DNA of 64,000 bases from Pseudomonadota bacterium (GCA_023451825.1 JAEXYA010000060.1:62001-126000), one strand, 5' to 3'. Numbered from the stretch's first letter, positions 1 to 9,457 are shown. Notes: a model not told the origin generated them from the sequence alone. Program-made: numbers and translations.

Positions 1-163
1 CGGCCTGTTCATCGCCGTGGTTCTTTTCTTCCCGAACGGCCTGTCCGGCATCTGGCGCGATCACGTGCAGCGTCATGTGGATCGATTGATCGCCGCCTTG
101 TCGTCGAAGTCGAAGAAGGACTGGCCCGTCAAATCCGCCGCCGACGGCGCACCGGCAGAATAG
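1..163 (+). CDS. urtC: Urea/branched-chain amino acid-type ABC transporter permease, C-terminal end (UrtC-like)
   Basis: Only the last 53 codons are in the window, in frame from base 2 and ending at TAG 161-163. The visible piece is a final hydrophobic helix (GLFIAVVLFFPNGLSGIW) followed by a basic cytoplasmic tail, as at the end of LivM/UrtC-type permeases. It lies 11 bp upstream of a clear urtD and is the same strand, so the UrtC assignment rests mainly on gene order. Its role would be one of the two membrane subunits of a urea or short-chain amide importer. Confidence 0.7.
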   Translation, partial: GLFIAVVLFFPNGLSGIWRDHVQRHVDRLIAALSSKSKKDWPVKSAADGAPAE

Positions 164-174
164 GGGAACGCATC

Positions 175-930
175 ATGCTCGTCGGTCACCAGCCCAAGGA
201 CTTCCTGCTCGCGGTGGAAGGGCTCACCGTGTCCTTCGACGGCTTCAAGGCGGTCAACGATCTGTCCTTTTATGTGGAGGAGAACGAAATCCGCGTGATC
301 ATAGGTCCCAACGGTGCCGGCAAGACGACGGTGCTCGATCTGATCTGCGGCAAGACCAAGGCGACGTCGGGGTCGATCCAGTTTCGCGGCACTGAACTGT
401 TGAAGCTGAAAGAGAACGAGATCGTCACTGCCGGTGTTGGCCGAAAATTCCAGACGCCGTCGGTCTACGAAGATCTCACGGTGTTCGAGAATCTCGAGAT
501 CTGCTATCCGCGCGGCCGCTCGGTGTTCGGCTCGCTGATGTTCCAGCGCGATGCTGCGGTGAAGGACCGCGTCGAGGAAGTTGCCGAGATGATCTTCCTG
601 AAGGATCGTCTCAACATGTATGCGGACGTCCTCTCGCATGGCCAGAAACAGTGGCTCGAGATCGGCATGCTGCTGATCCAGGATCCGGACCTGTTGATGC
701 TCGACGAGCCGGTGGCAGGGATGAGCGTCAGCGAGCGCATCAAGACGGCGGAGCTGCTGAACACCATCATCAAGAATCGCTCGGTGCTGGTGATCGAACA
801 CGACATGAAATTTGTCGAGGACATCGCCCACAAGGTCACCGTGCTGCATCAAGGCCAGATCCTCTCCGAGGGGACGATGGAGAAGGTGCAGAACGACCCC
901 AAGGTCATCGAAGTCTATCTGGGGCATTGA
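175..930 (+). CDS. urtD: Urea/amide ABC transporter ATP-binding protein UrtD
   Basis: A 251-residue ABC ATPase. Walker A GPNGAGKT is at residues 44-51, the Walker B region reads LLMLDEPVAG, and the signature is the unusual LSHGQKQWLEIGM that characterises UrtD rather than LivG. It powers uptake of urea (or short amides such as formamide) through the UrtBC/LivHM-type permeases. The gene follows the permease by 11 bp and is separated from urtE by a palindromic repeat rather than the usual tight junction. The downstream formamidase suggests the substrate may be an amide as well as urea, as for FmdDEF of methylotrophs. Confidence 0.9.
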   Translation: MLVGHQPKDFLLAVEGLTVSFDGFKAVNDLSFYVEENEIRVIIGPNGAGKTTVLDLICGKTKATSGSIQFRGTELLKLKENEIVTAGVGRKFQTPSVYEDLTVFENLEICYPRGRSVFGSLMFQRDAAVKDRVEEVAEMIFLKDRLNMYADVLSHGQKQWLEIGMLLIQDPDLLMLDEPVAGMSVSERIKTAELLNTIIKNRSVLVIEHDMKFVEDIAHKVTVLHQGQILSEGTMEKVQNDPKVIEVYLGH

Positions 931-949
931 GAATGACACCGCGCCATCA

Positions 950-1036
950 GCCGTCATTGCGAGCGAAGCGAAGCAATCCAGTCTTTGCTCGTGGCTTTCT
1001 GGATTGCTTCGTCGCTCCGCTCCTCGCAATGACGGC
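950..1036. repeat. Intergenic palindromic repeat between urtD and urtE
   Basis: Left arm 950-981 (starts GCCGTCATTGCGAGCGAAGC) and right arm 999-1036 are near-perfect inverted copies; the right arm has a 6-base insertion in the middle. The element could form a long stem-loop in the urt transcript between the two ATPase genes. It has the look of the dispersed extragenic palindromes common in Bradyrhizobium relatives; effect on expression is inferred only. Confidence 0.85.
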
Positions 1037-1051
1037 TGAGAGGTCATAACC

Positions 1052-1741
1052 ATGCTCGCCATTAACGATCTCCATGTCGCCTACGGCCATGCCGAAGTCC
1101 TCCACGGCCTCAATGTAAAAGTTCAGCCCAACGAGATCGTCGCGATCATGGGCCGCAACGGCATGGGCAAGACCACGCTGATGAAATCGCTGATGGGAAT
1201 CGTGCCGACAAAGTCGGGTTCGGTGACCATGGCTGGCAAGGAACTAGGCGCGCTCAAGAGCTACGAGCGCGTGGCGCAGGGTCTCGCTTATGTGCCGCAA
1301 GGGCGCATGATCTTCTCGCATATGACGGTGAAGGAAAATATCGAGACCGGCCTCGTGGCGCATGGCGGCAAGGACGTGCCGAACGATCTCTATGAACTCT
1401 TCCCGGTGTTGCTGGAGATGAAGGGCCGCCGCGGCGGCAATCTGTCCGGCGGCCAACAGCAGCAACTCGCGATCGCGCGCGCGCTCGCCACCAAGCCGAA
1501 AGTGCTGCTGCTCGACGAGCCCACCGAAGGCATCCAGCCGTCGATCATCAAGGATATGGCGCGCACGCTGAAGAAGATCCGTGACGACAAGGGGCTGTCG
1601 ATCATCGTCTCCGAACAGGTGCTCAGCTTCGCGCTTGATGTCGCCGACCGTGTGCTCGTGATCGAGAACGGCGAGATCGTTCGCGACGAAGCGCGCGAGG
1701 GCATCGATGCCGCGCAGATCGCCAAATACCTGTCCGTCTAG
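1052..1741 (+). CDS. urtE: Urea/amide ABC transporter ATP-binding protein UrtE
   Basis: A 229-residue ABC ATPase, the usual UrtE/LivF length. Walker A is GRNGMGKT, the signature is LSGGQQQQLAIARAL, and the Walker B region LLLDEPTEGIQPSII is typical of UrtE. It pairs with UrtD as the second nucleotide-binding subunit at the inner membrane. The gene follows the 87-bp palindromic repeat and precedes formamidase by 43 bp, so the import genes and the hydrolase probably form one transcription unit. Confidence 0.92.
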   Translation: MLAINDLHVAYGHAEVLHGLNVKVQPNEIVAIMGRNGMGKTTLMKSLMGIVPTKSGSVTMAGKELGALKSYERVAQGLAYVPQGRMIFSHMTVKENIETGLVAHGGKDVPNDLYELFPVLLEMKGRRGGNLSGGQQQQLAIARALATKPKVLLLDEPTEGIQPSIIKDMARTLKKIRDDKGLSIIVSEQVLSFALDVADRVLVIENGEIVRDEAREGIDAAQIAKYLSV

Positions 1742-1784
1742 TTCATCTCAGAAACTGCAAGTCGTAACCCAAGGGGAGCATTGA

Positions 1785-3014
1785 ATGCCAGATACACTGA
1801 TCAAGGTCGATCTCACGCAGTCGGCCTACGACAACGACATGATCCATAATCGCTGGCACTCGGACATTCCCATGGTGGCATGGGTCAATCCCGGCGATGA
1901 CTTCATCGTCGAGACCTATGACTGGACCGGCGGCTTCATCAAGAACAATGACTCAGCCGATGACGTGCGCGACATCGATCTGTCGATCGTGCACTTCCTG
2001 TCGGGCCCCATCGGCGTGAAGGGCGCGGAGCCCGGCGATTTGCTAGTCGTCGATCTGCTCGATGTCGGCCCGATGAAGGACAGCCAGTGGGGCTTCAACG
2101 GCTTCTTCTCCAAGCAGAATGGCGGCGGATTTCTGACGGATCATTTCCCGGAAGCGCAGAAGTCGATCTGGGACTTCAAGGGCATGTACACGTCGTCGCG
2201 CCATATCCCGGGCGTGAATTTTGCGGGCCTCATCCATCCCGGCCTGATCGGCTGTCTGCCCGATCCAAAACTGCTCGCCACCTGGAACGAGCGCGAGACC
2301 GCGTTGATCGACACCAACCCCACCCGCGTGCCCGGCCTTGCCAATCCACCTTTCGGACCGACCGCGCATATGGGGCGGCTCAAGGGCGACGCCCGCGACA
2401 AGGCCGCAGCTGAAGGCGCCCGCACCGTGCCGCCGCGCGAGCATGGCGGCAATTGCGATATCAAGGATCTGTCGCGCGGCTCGAAGGTCTATTTCCCCGT
2501 CTATGTGCCTGGCGGCGGTCTCTCGATGGGCGATCTGCATTTCAGCCAGGGCGATGGCGAAATCACCTTCTGCGGTGCCATCGAGATGGCCGGCTGGCTG
2601 CACATCAAAGTCGATGTCATCAAGGATGGCGTTGCCAAATACGGCATCAAAAATCCGGTGTTCAAGCCGTCGCCGATGACGCCGAACTATAACGACTATC
2701 TGATCTTCGAAGGTATCTCGGTCGACGAGGCCGGCAAGCAGCACTATCTCGACGTCCATATTGCCTATCGTCAGGCCTGTTTGAATGCGATCGAATATCT
2801 GAAGAAGTTCGGTTATTCGGGCGCACAGGCTTATTCGATCCTCGGCACGGCGCCGGTGCAGGGGCATATTTCAGGCGTCGTCGATGTGCCCAACGCCTGC
2901 GCCACATTGTGGTTGCCGACGCAGATCTTCGATTTCGATCTCAATCCGTCGGCGGCCGGCCCGATCAAGCATCTCGATGGCTCGGTCCAGATGCCGTTGT
3001 CGCCGGACAAGTAA
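1785..3014 (+). CDS. fmdA: Formamidase (acetamidase/formamidase family)
   Basis: A 409-residue protein that matches the FmdA/AmdA acetamidase-formamidase family over its full length. Recognisable stretches include the N-terminal SAYDNDMIHNRWHSDIPMV, the ETYDWTGGF segment, and GGNCDIKDLSRGSKVYFPV. The enzyme hydrolyses formamide to formate and ammonia in the cytoplasm. An AAGGGGAGC ribosome binding site precedes ATG 1785. Its place directly after the urt genes and before fmdB argues for uptake and hydrolysis of amides as a nitrogen source. Exact substrate preference cannot be read from sequence. Confidence 0.92.
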   Translation: MPDTLIKVDLTQSAYDNDMIHNRWHSDIPMVAWVNPGDDFIVETYDWTGGFIKNNDSADDVRDIDLSIVHFLSGPIGVKGAEPGDLLVVDLLDVGPMKDSQWGFNGFFSKQNGGGFLTDHFPEAQKSIWDFKGMYTSSRHIPGVNFAGLIHPGLIGCLPDPKLLATWNERETALIDTNPTRVPGLANPPFGPTAHMGRLKGDARDKAAAEGARTVPPREHGGNCDIKDLSRGSKVYFPVYVPGGGLSMGDLHFSQGDGEITFCGAIEMAGWLHIKVDVIKDGVAKYGIKNPVFKPSPMTPNYNDYLIFEGISVDEAGKQHYLDVHIAYRQACLNAIEYLKKFGYSGAQAYSILGTAPVQGHISGVVDVPNACATLWLPTQIFDFDLNPSAAGPIKHLDGSVQMPLSPDK

Positions 3015-3089
3015 CACGGCCAACTCGGCCGCGGAGCCATGTCATCGGCGCCGCGGCTGCCTTTTTTTGCTTTCTCGACGAGGACGGCC

Positions 3090-3446
3090 ATGCCTGTCTA
3101 CGAATACCTTTGCGATAGCTGCGGGCCCTTTACTGACATGCGGCCGATGGCGGAATGCGATGATCCGCAAGACTGTCCGCATTGCGCCTCATCCGCACCG
3201 CGCGTCATGCTCACCGCACCGGCCTTCTTCTGCATGCCATCGGACAAGCGCAAGGCGCATGCCACCAACGAAGCCAGCCGGAATGCGCCGAAGACCGTCG
3301 CGCAATACAAAGCGGGACAGGAGCGGGCGAAACATGGCGCGGGATGCGGATGTTGTTCGCCGGGCAAGCCGGCGCGGCTGATGAAGAAGACCGCAACCGG
3401 AGCCAAGAGCTTTCCGACGGCGAGGCCCTGGATGATCAGCCACTGA
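3090..3446 (+). CDS. fmdB: FmdB family zinc-ribbon protein
   Basis: A 118-residue protein starting MPVYEYLCDSCG, the hallmark of the FmdB/CxxC zinc-ribbon family. The first CxxC is at residues 8-11 and the second (CPHC) near residue 30, enough for one zinc site. A second cysteine cluster (GAGCGCC) lies near residue 90. ATG 3090 is chosen because the family start MPVYEY begins there; an upstream in-frame ATG at 3039 would add an unrelated leader. FmdB was first described as a putative regulator of formamidase expression, and the position here just after fmdA fits. Confidence 0.88.
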   Translation: MPVYEYLCDSCGPFTDMRPMAECDDPQDCPHCASSAPRVMLTAPAFFCMPSDKRKAHATNEASRNAPKTVAQYKAGQERAKHGAGCGCCSPGKPARLMKKTATGAKSFPTARPWMISH

Positions 3447-3512
3447 CACCTGCGCAGTGATGCGCTATCGTTCACTCCCGCGCATATCGCGGGAGTAGGC
3501 GGAGGCGCAGAC

Positions 3513-4352
3513 ATGCGACACAATCCATTCGGAGCCACCGGGCACGACGTGTCCGTGATCGGGCAGGGCACCTGGTATATCGACCACGGTGATCGCGCGG
3601 CGGCCATCAAGGCATTGCAGGCCGGCCTCGATGCCGGCATGAGCCACATCGACACCGCGGAGATGTATGGCGACGCCGAGCCTGTCGTCGCCGCAGCCAT
3701 TGCCGGGCGTCGCGATGAGGTGTTTCTGGTCTCGAAGGTGTTGCCGGGAAATGCATCCCGCAAAGGCACGATCGCCGCCTGCGAACGCTCGCTCAAGCGG
3801 CTGAACACGGATCGGCTGGATTGCTATCTGCTGCATTGGCGCGGGCAGGTTCCGCTGGCCGAGACGGTTGCCGCCTTTGAGGAGCTGAAAGCGGTCGGCA
3901 AGATCGCCTCCTGGGGAGTCAGCAATTTCGATGCCGATGATCTCAACGAGTTGTCGCGGGTCGCCCCCAAGGGCGCCATCGCCTGCAATCAGGTGCTCTA
4001 TCATCTGCAGGAGCGGGCCATCGAGCATCGTGTGATCCCGTGGTGCGAGCGTCATGGCGTCGCTGTGGTGGCCTATTCCCCCTTCGGTCACAACGACTTT
4101 CCATCGCCGCGCTCGGCGGGCGGACAAGTGCTGGAAGAGATTGCCGTCGCTCACGGCGGCAATCCGCGGCAGGTCGCGCTTGCCTTCCTGACCCGGCAGC
4201 CTGCGGTATTTGCGATCCCGAAGGCGTCATCCGCAGTTCATGCCGCCGATAACGCTGCCGCAGGCGATGTCATCCTGACGGAGGCCGAGATCGCCGAACT
4301 CGACAAGGCGTTCCCGCGCGGGCGGGAGCCATCGAGCTTGCCGATGCTGTGA
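3513..4352 (+). CDS. Aldo/keto reductase
   Basis: A 279-residue AKR-fold oxidoreductase. The tetrad residues are visible: Asp in HIDTAEMYG, Tyr in the same motif, Lys in VSKVLPG and His in LLHWRG. The C-terminal GNPRQVALAFL and AIPKASS segments form the NADPH-binding part. It would reduce aldehydes or ketones with NADPH in the cytoplasm; the substrate is unknown. It stands alone between fmdB and the EamA transporter, 66 bp after fmdB, with no clear functional link to either. Confidence 0.88.
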   Translation: MRHNPFGATGHDVSVIGQGTWYIDHGDRAAAIKALQAGLDAGMSHIDTAEMYGDAEPVVAAAIAGRRDEVFLVSKVLPGNASRKGTIAACERSLKRLNTDRLDCYLLHWRGQVPLAETVAAFEELKAVGKIASWGVSNFDADDLNELSRVAPKGAIACNQVLYHLQERAIEHRVIPWCERHGVAVVAYSPFGHNDFPSPRSAGGQVLEEIAVAHGGNPRQVALAFLTRQPAVFAIPKASSAVHAADNAAAGDVILTEAEIAELDKAFPRGREPSSLPML

Positions 4353-4517
4353 CCTGCTTATGGTGCAGTGCATGATTGCGCGGGGCTGAACACCCAGCGT
4401 CGTCTGCTGCATATCGCGATCCTGTTATCGGAGGTTGTCCCGCGCCTGCGAACCGCGTTTTGTAGGGGCAGATTCGGCCCCACATTTCGCTAGGGCCTGC
4501 CAGCCGGTTTTCCATTC

Positions 4518-5489
4518 GTGACCACTCATGTTCCGCCGCCGAAGGTCAGTGCACACGTGCAGTCTCCTGCGCCCGTGCCGCCATCGCGTCATGCCGACAA
4601 GCCGCTGTTCGGCCTTTTGCTGATCATTTGCTCGACGGCCTTTCTGGCCTCGTCCGACGTCATGGCGAAATATCTGGCGCGCGGTGGCATGCCGCCGGTC
4701 GAGATCGCCTGGATTCGCTTTACCGTTTTCGTTCTCATCATTCTGCCGATGGTTCTGGTGCCATCGGGCGGCAAGGCGTTGCGGTCCAGCCGGCCGCTGC
4801 TTCAGGTCTTTCGCGGCCTCGGGCTGCTCGGTTCGTCAATCTTCTTCATTGTGGGCCTCAGCTTCCTGCCCATTGCCGAAGCGACGGCAACCGGCTTTAT
4901 CTCACCGCTCTTCGTCACCGGCCTGTCGGTGATCTTTCTTGGAGAGAAGGTCGGCTTGCGGCGCTGGAGCGCAACGCTCGTTGGATTGATCGGCGTGCTG
5001 ATCATCGTTCGCCCAGGCACGTCGGCGTTTCAGCCCGCTGCGATCTTTCCGATCGTGTCGGCGCTGTGCTGGGCATGCGCACTTGTACTGACGCGCAAGA
5101 TCAGCGGCGCCGATCGTCCCATCACCACGATGGCCTATGCCGCTGTCGTCGGCTTCCTCGTGCTGAGCGTCTTCGTGCCGTTCTACTGGACACCGCCCAC
5201 GCCAACGCAATTGGCGATCGGCATTGCCATCGGCGTGTTGTCGACCGTCGGTCACTGGATCGTGGTGCTCGCGTTCCGCTACGCGGATGCCTCGGTCCTT
5301 GCACCATTCTCCTACGTGCAATTGATGTGGGTGACGTTGCTCGGCTTTCTTGTCTTTTCCGAAGTGCCTGATGTCTGGACATTCACTGGCGCAGCGATCA
5401 TCATCGCATCCGGTGTTTACACGGCGCATCGCGAGCGCGTGCGTCGCGCCAAAATCGCCGTCCCCGCCGAACCCTATCCGACTTCGTGA
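4518..5489 (+). CDS. EamA/DMT family transporter
   Basis: A 323-residue polytopic membrane protein with about ten hydrophobic helices in two EamA repeats, roughly residues 29-160 and 175-305. Landmarks are FVLIILPMVLVP, GFISPLFVTGLSVIFLGEK and FSYVQLMWVTLLGFLVFSE. The family exports metabolites and drugs across the inner membrane. The start is GTG 4518, and the N-terminal 28 residues are Pro/His-rich and cytoplasmic. The substrate cannot be predicted. It is preceded by 165 bp with no other gene. Confidence 0.85.
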   Translation: MTTHVPPPKVSAHVQSPAPVPPSRHADKPLFGLLLIICSTAFLASSDVMAKYLARGGMPPVEIAWIRFTVFVLIILPMVLVPSGGKALRSSRPLLQVFRGLGLLGSSIFFIVGLSFLPIAEATATGFISPLFVTGLSVIFLGEKVGLRRWSATLVGLIGVLIIVRPGTSAFQPAAIFPIVSALCWACALVLTRKISGADRPITTMAYAAVVGFLVLSVFVPFYWTPPTPTQLAIGIAIGVLSTVGHWIVVLAFRYADASVLAPFSYVQLMWVTLLGFLVFSEVPDVWTFTGAAIIIASGVYTAHRERVRRAKIAVPAEPYPTS

Positions 5490-5704
5490 TGAACACATAA
5501 ATCGCGCAATTTCACGCGCGCGGTAGTTTCGTCCGCAATTTCGGCATCATCATCCGCACTCTGTGCAGGATGATACTCAGATTCAATTGGCTTCATTGTG
5601 GCTTAAGAATAAAGCTTGTTCCGTGCACGTTTTCCGCGTGTTTTAAGCAATAGAAACGCGAGACGCGTTATGATCCAATAGCCTTCAAAAGCGTTGGTAG
5701 CGTT

Positions 5705-8122
5705 ATGCTGAGAGTTTGGAATTGCATCGAGACGCAGCATGACTGGCGGCAGATCCTGCTGGCGGCGGCGGTGTGCTTTCTCACCAGCCTCGCTGCAGTC
5801 AATCTGTTCACCCGTGCGCGTACCGCATCACCGGATACACGACTGGCGTGGTTGATCACGGCCGGCGTCGTAACGGGCTTTGGCACCTGGGCGACGCATT
5901 TCATCGCCATGCTGGCTTACACGCCGGGCTTCGAACTCCACTACGATCTCATCATCACAGCCTGTTCGCTTGTCGCGGCAGCCGTGATGACGACGGCCGG
6001 GTTCGCCATTGCTCTGTTTCGTCGCAGCCGGCAGAATGCGTTGATGGGCGGCGCGGTCATCGGCCTCGGCATCGCCTGCATGCATTATATGGGCATGGCG
6101 TCGCTCCGCATTCCCGCCATCATCGAATGGATGCCCGATCTGGTCACGGCCTCCATCGTTGGCGGCATGGTGCTCGGCGCTTTCGCGATGCTGGTTGCGC
6201 AGGAAGCCGACAAGCCGGCCAAACTGCTCGGCGCGGCATTTCTGCTCACTTTGGCGATCTGTGTGCACCATTTCGTCGCCATGGGCGCGATCAATCTTAC
6301 TTACAAGGCGGGTGTCGATGGCACCGAGAGCCTGCTCTCGCCGATCGAATTGTCTCTGGCGATTGCGGCCTTCACAGTCACCGTCGTGATTGCCGGGCTC
6401 GTCGTCGCCGTATCCGACCAGCGCAGTCGCCGCAGCATGCGCCAGCGCAACATGCAACTGGACGCCGCACTCAATAATATGGGGCAGGGTCTGTGCATGT
6501 ATGACGCGCAGGGTGGTCTGGAGCTGTGGAACGACAGCTATGTCCGCATGTATCGCATTCCGCCCGAGAAGATGGTGCTCGGCGCTACCATGGCGCAAGT
6601 CGTCACATTGCGCGGAGAGGTCGGCATGTTGTTCGTCGATCAGGACCGCTACGACGAGCAATTGCGGGTCGCCATCGCCGAGCGCAAGCCGGCCAGCCAG
6701 ACGGCCGAATTGCCGGATGGCCGCACCATTCATGTGCGCTATCGGCCGATGGACAGCGGTGGCTGGGTCGTCATCCATGCCGATATCACGGACCGCAAGC
6801 TGAGCGAAGCGCGTATCGTGCACCTTGCGCGCCACGATCCAATCACCGATCTGCCGAACCGTGTCGCGTTCAACGAATATCTCGAACGGGTGTTCAGCGA
6901 AGCCTCGGCGGGGCATGGCTCTTTCGCCGTGGTCCGCATCGATATCGATCGTTTTCGCGAGATCAACGAGGTGTTCGGCCAGTCCATGGGCGATGCCGTG
7001 CTTGCCGAAGTCGCCAAGCGCCTGACGGCGGCGAGCAATGGTGCGTTTCTGGCGCGGCCAAGCGGTGACATCTTCTCCATCGTCACCCATCTCGGCGCCG
7101 ACCCGCAGACGGTGGACGATCTCTGCGCCCGCTTGTCGGCCGTGCTCGACAATATGCTGCAGATCGAGCGGCAGAGCGTGCGCGTTCGCTGCAGCATCGG
7201 CATTTCCGTCTATCCGCAGGATGGCAAGGACACCGAGAGCCTGATCGCCCATGCTGATCTTGCTCTGGATCGCGCCAAGGCGGAAGAGCGCGGCACCATC
7301 CGTTTCTTCGAGGCGGAAATGGATCAGCAGATTCGCGAAAAGCGCCTGCTGCAGCGTGATCTCGTCGTGGCCATCGAGAACGAGCAGTTCGAGTTGTATT
7401 TCCAGCCGCAGGCTTCGGCGGACGGCACCATTGTCGCCTTCGAAGTACTGTTGCGCTGGCGGCATCCGGAGCGCGGCATCGTTTCGCCAGCCGTCTTTAT
7501 CCCGCTCGCGGAAGAGACGGGATTGATCAGCGCCATCGATGCCTGGGTGCTGCGCGAGGCCTGCCGCGAGGCCGCGACCTGGCACAACCCGCTCTCCATC
7601 GCCATCAACCTGTCGCCGGTGGATTTCCGCACCGGTGATGTCCCGGCAATGCTCGCTGCCGTGCTGAAGGAAACCGGACTGGCACCGGAGCGCGTGGAGG
7701 TGGAGATCACGGAAGGCGTGCTGATCGACGATTTTGCCGGCGCAATCGCAATCTTGCGCGACATCAAGGCGCTCGGTGTTCGCGTCGCGATGGACGATTT
7801 TGGCACCGGCTATTCCAGCCTGAGCTATCTGCAGGCGTTCCCGTTCGACAAGATCAAGATCGACCAGACCTTTGTGATGAAGCTCGAGAGCAATCCACAA
7901 TCGGCGGCAATTGTGCACGCCATTATCGGTCTCGGCCGGTCGCTGAAACTGCCGGTCATCGCCGAAGGCGTCGAGACGCCTGCGCAATTGGCCTTCCTTG
8001 CTGCCGAGGGCTGCGCGGAAATCCAGGGCTTCCTGATCGGTCGTCCGCATCCGATCGCGCATTATCGGAAGGTCGTCTCCACGGGAAAAGGCCGTGCGAT
8101 TGAAGTCAAACGCGCAAGTTGA
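5705..8122 (+). CDS. MHYT-PAS-GGDEF-EAL cyclic-di-GMP signalling protein
   Basis: An 805-residue membrane protein. Residues 1-235 form an MHYT sensor with three helix-borne motifs (THFIAM near 63, CMHYMGM near 125, VHHFVAM near 185), thought to bind metal and sense a gas or redox state. A PAS-like domain (about 245-370), a GGDEF domain (about 375-540) and an EAL domain (about 545-800) follow. The GGDEF active motif is degenerate (SGDIF near 452), so cyclase activity is unlikely. The EAL domain reads EVL at its signature but keeps ITEG and DDFGTGYSSL, so it is probably an active phosphodiesterase. A 215-bp AT-richer region precedes it. Confidence 0.92.
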   Translation: MLRVWNCIETQHDWRQILLAAAVCFLTSLAAVNLFTRARTASPDTRLAWLITAGVVTGFGTWATHFIAMLAYTPGFELHYDLIITACSLVAAAVMTTAGFAIALFRRSRQNALMGGAVIGLGIACMHYMGMASLRIPAIIEWMPDLVTASIVGGMVLGAFAMLVAQEADKPAKLLGAAFLLTLAICVHHFVAMGAINLTYKAGVDGTESLLSPIELSLAIAAFTVTVVIAGLVVAVSDQRSRRSMRQRNMQLDAALNNMGQGLCMYDAQGGLELWNDSYVRMYRIPPEKMVLGATMAQVVTLRGEVGMLFVDQDRYDEQLRVAIAERKPASQTAELPDGRTIHVRYRPMDSGGWVVIHADITDRKLSEARIVHLARHDPITDLPNRVAFNEYLERVFSEASAGHGSFAVVRIDIDRFREINEVFGQSMGDAVLAEVAKRLTAASNGAFLARPSGDIFSIVTHLGADPQTVDDLCARLSAVLDNMLQIERQSVRVRCSIGISVYPQDGKDTESLIAHADLALDRAKAEERGTIRFFEAEMDQQIREKRLLQRDLVVAIENEQFELYFQPQASADGTIVAFEVLLRWRHPERGIVSPAVFIPLAEETGLISAIDAWVLREACREAATWHNPLSIAINLSPVDFRTGDVPAMLAAVLKETGLAPERVEVEITEGVLIDDFAGAIAILRDIKALGVRVAMDDFGTGYSSLSYLQAFPFDKIKIDQTFVMKLESNPQSAAIVHAIIGLGRSLKLPVIAEGVETPAQLAFLAAEGCAEIQGFLIGRPHPIAHYRKVVSTGKGRAIEVKRAS

Positions 8123-8385
8123 CCCATAACGGCGCAATTGCATCGCGATCCTTCGTGTTCTCTCAGCCACCGATAATTTGACGGTACTTGCACGCGCGTT
8201 CGTGATCGTTCGTGAGCTCGCCCGTCAGTTGCCGAGTCCGATTTCAACAATACCTAGCTGAGGAATTCCTTCAGGCTCCGACAGTCTCGGATCGTCCCGT
8301 CATCCGACAAGGCGCCAACCCACGGCGTCGGGCGACCGATCATCCCGCAGCCATGCGGGGCAGGACTGAGAACCGGAGTTATCTA

Positions 8386-9333
8386 ATGACTGTTACGTCG
8401 AAAGCGGGGGCGCTCGATTTCAGGACCGATGAGGTCGATGCGTTCGGGGAGGTCGTGGCGGATGCCATGATTGCCACGGGATTGAAAGTCTTCCATCCGC
8501 ATCCACTCCTGGCCGATCTCGTCGAGGATGTCTGGGATCTCGATATTCCTGACGGTGATGTCGCGCGACGCCTGATCATCCGAATGCCGCCCAGTGCCTT
8601 CGCATTTCTGTCCTTGCAGTATCGCGTTCCGATCGAAGCGGACTGGACTTTCGGCGGCGATTGCATTCTTCACGCCTCGCAGCGCCATATCGCGTTGAAG
8701 ATGCAGACCGGTATCGTGACCGCGCGACCGGCCGGGCCGCTCGGGACGGTGATCGTGCGGATCAAGCCCGAAGCGTCAGACCGCGTCATTCGCGCGCCGT
8801 TGTGCAATTTCCTCGACCAGAAGATCGATCTGCATGACATCTTGAGCAAGCACACGCTCGCGCGGGTGCAGGAAGATCTGGCGCAGGCACCGCATGCCGA
8901 AGCCCGCTTTGCGCTCGTCGAGGATTTGCTGTTCCGCGAAATCCGTCCATTGAGCCCGCGCACGCCATTGATGGAGGCGGCGGCGCGCCTGCGTTTCAAT
9001 CCCGCGCTGTCGATCCATGAACTGGCCACGGAGCTCGATATCAGCGTGCGGCATCTCTCTCGCGGCTTCAAGGCGGCCTTCGGCACCGGTCCGAAACAGT
9101 TCGCGCGACTGGCCCGAGTGGAAAAAGCAGTCGCTGCGCGTCGCGATGGACATCGGTGGTGCGACATTGCCCATGCCTGCGGTTTTGCCGACCAGGCGCA
9201 TCTGATTCATGATTTCCGGGCGATCATCGGCGCTGCGCCGGAAGAAATATTCAGGCCCCCCGTGTTTCGGACATGGGTCGCCGAGGGGAAGTTGAGGGCG
9301 CGGCCATTCTTCAATCTGTTCGTCGCCGGCTGA
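8386..9333 (+). CDS. AraC family transcriptional regulator
   Basis: A 315-residue regulator. The last 100 residues hold an AraC-type double helix-turn-helix (SIHELATELDISVRHLSRGF, then WCDIAHACGFADQAHLIHDF). The N-terminal part is an undefined sensor-like domain. ATG 8386 is preferred because GGAG sits 7-8 bases before it; in-frame upstream starts give an unconserved basic leader. The cupin gene follows on the same strand 124 bp downstream and may be a target or partner. Confidence 0.85.
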   Translation: MTVTSKAGALDFRTDEVDAFGEVVADAMIATGLKVFHPHPLLADLVEDVWDLDIPDGDVARRLIIRMPPSAFAFLSLQYRVPIEADWTFGGDCILHASQRHIALKMQTGIVTARPAGPLGTVIVRIKPEASDRVIRAPLCNFLDQKIDLHDILSKHTLARVQEDLAQAPHAEARFALVEDLLFREIRPLSPRTPLMEAAARLRFNPALSIHELATELDISVRHLSRGFKAAFGTGPKQFARLARVEKAVAARRDGHRWCDIAHACGFADQAHLIHDFRAIIGAAPEEIFRPPVFRTWVAEGKLRARPFFNLFVAG

Positions 9334-9457
9334 CCTCATGCTGTTGTGCTTCGTGATCCTGGCCCTGATGGACTGGCTCGGTCCTGTGCATTGGCTCGGT
9401 AAGAACAATCGGCTTGTCGCCTATCTACGAAAAACGCGTAAGTGGAGAAATGGCTTG

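Noticed and set aside
5828..8170. A 780-codon open frame opposite the cyclic-di-GMP gene
   Set aside because: The plus-strand frame has complete MHYT, PAS, GGDEF and EAL domains; the minus-strand frame is His/Arg/Asp-rich with no domain.
9338..9457. A longer N-terminus or a small hydrophobic peptide before the cupin gene
   Set aside because: The extra 40 residues are not part of any cupin, and the best ribosome binding site serves ATG 9458.
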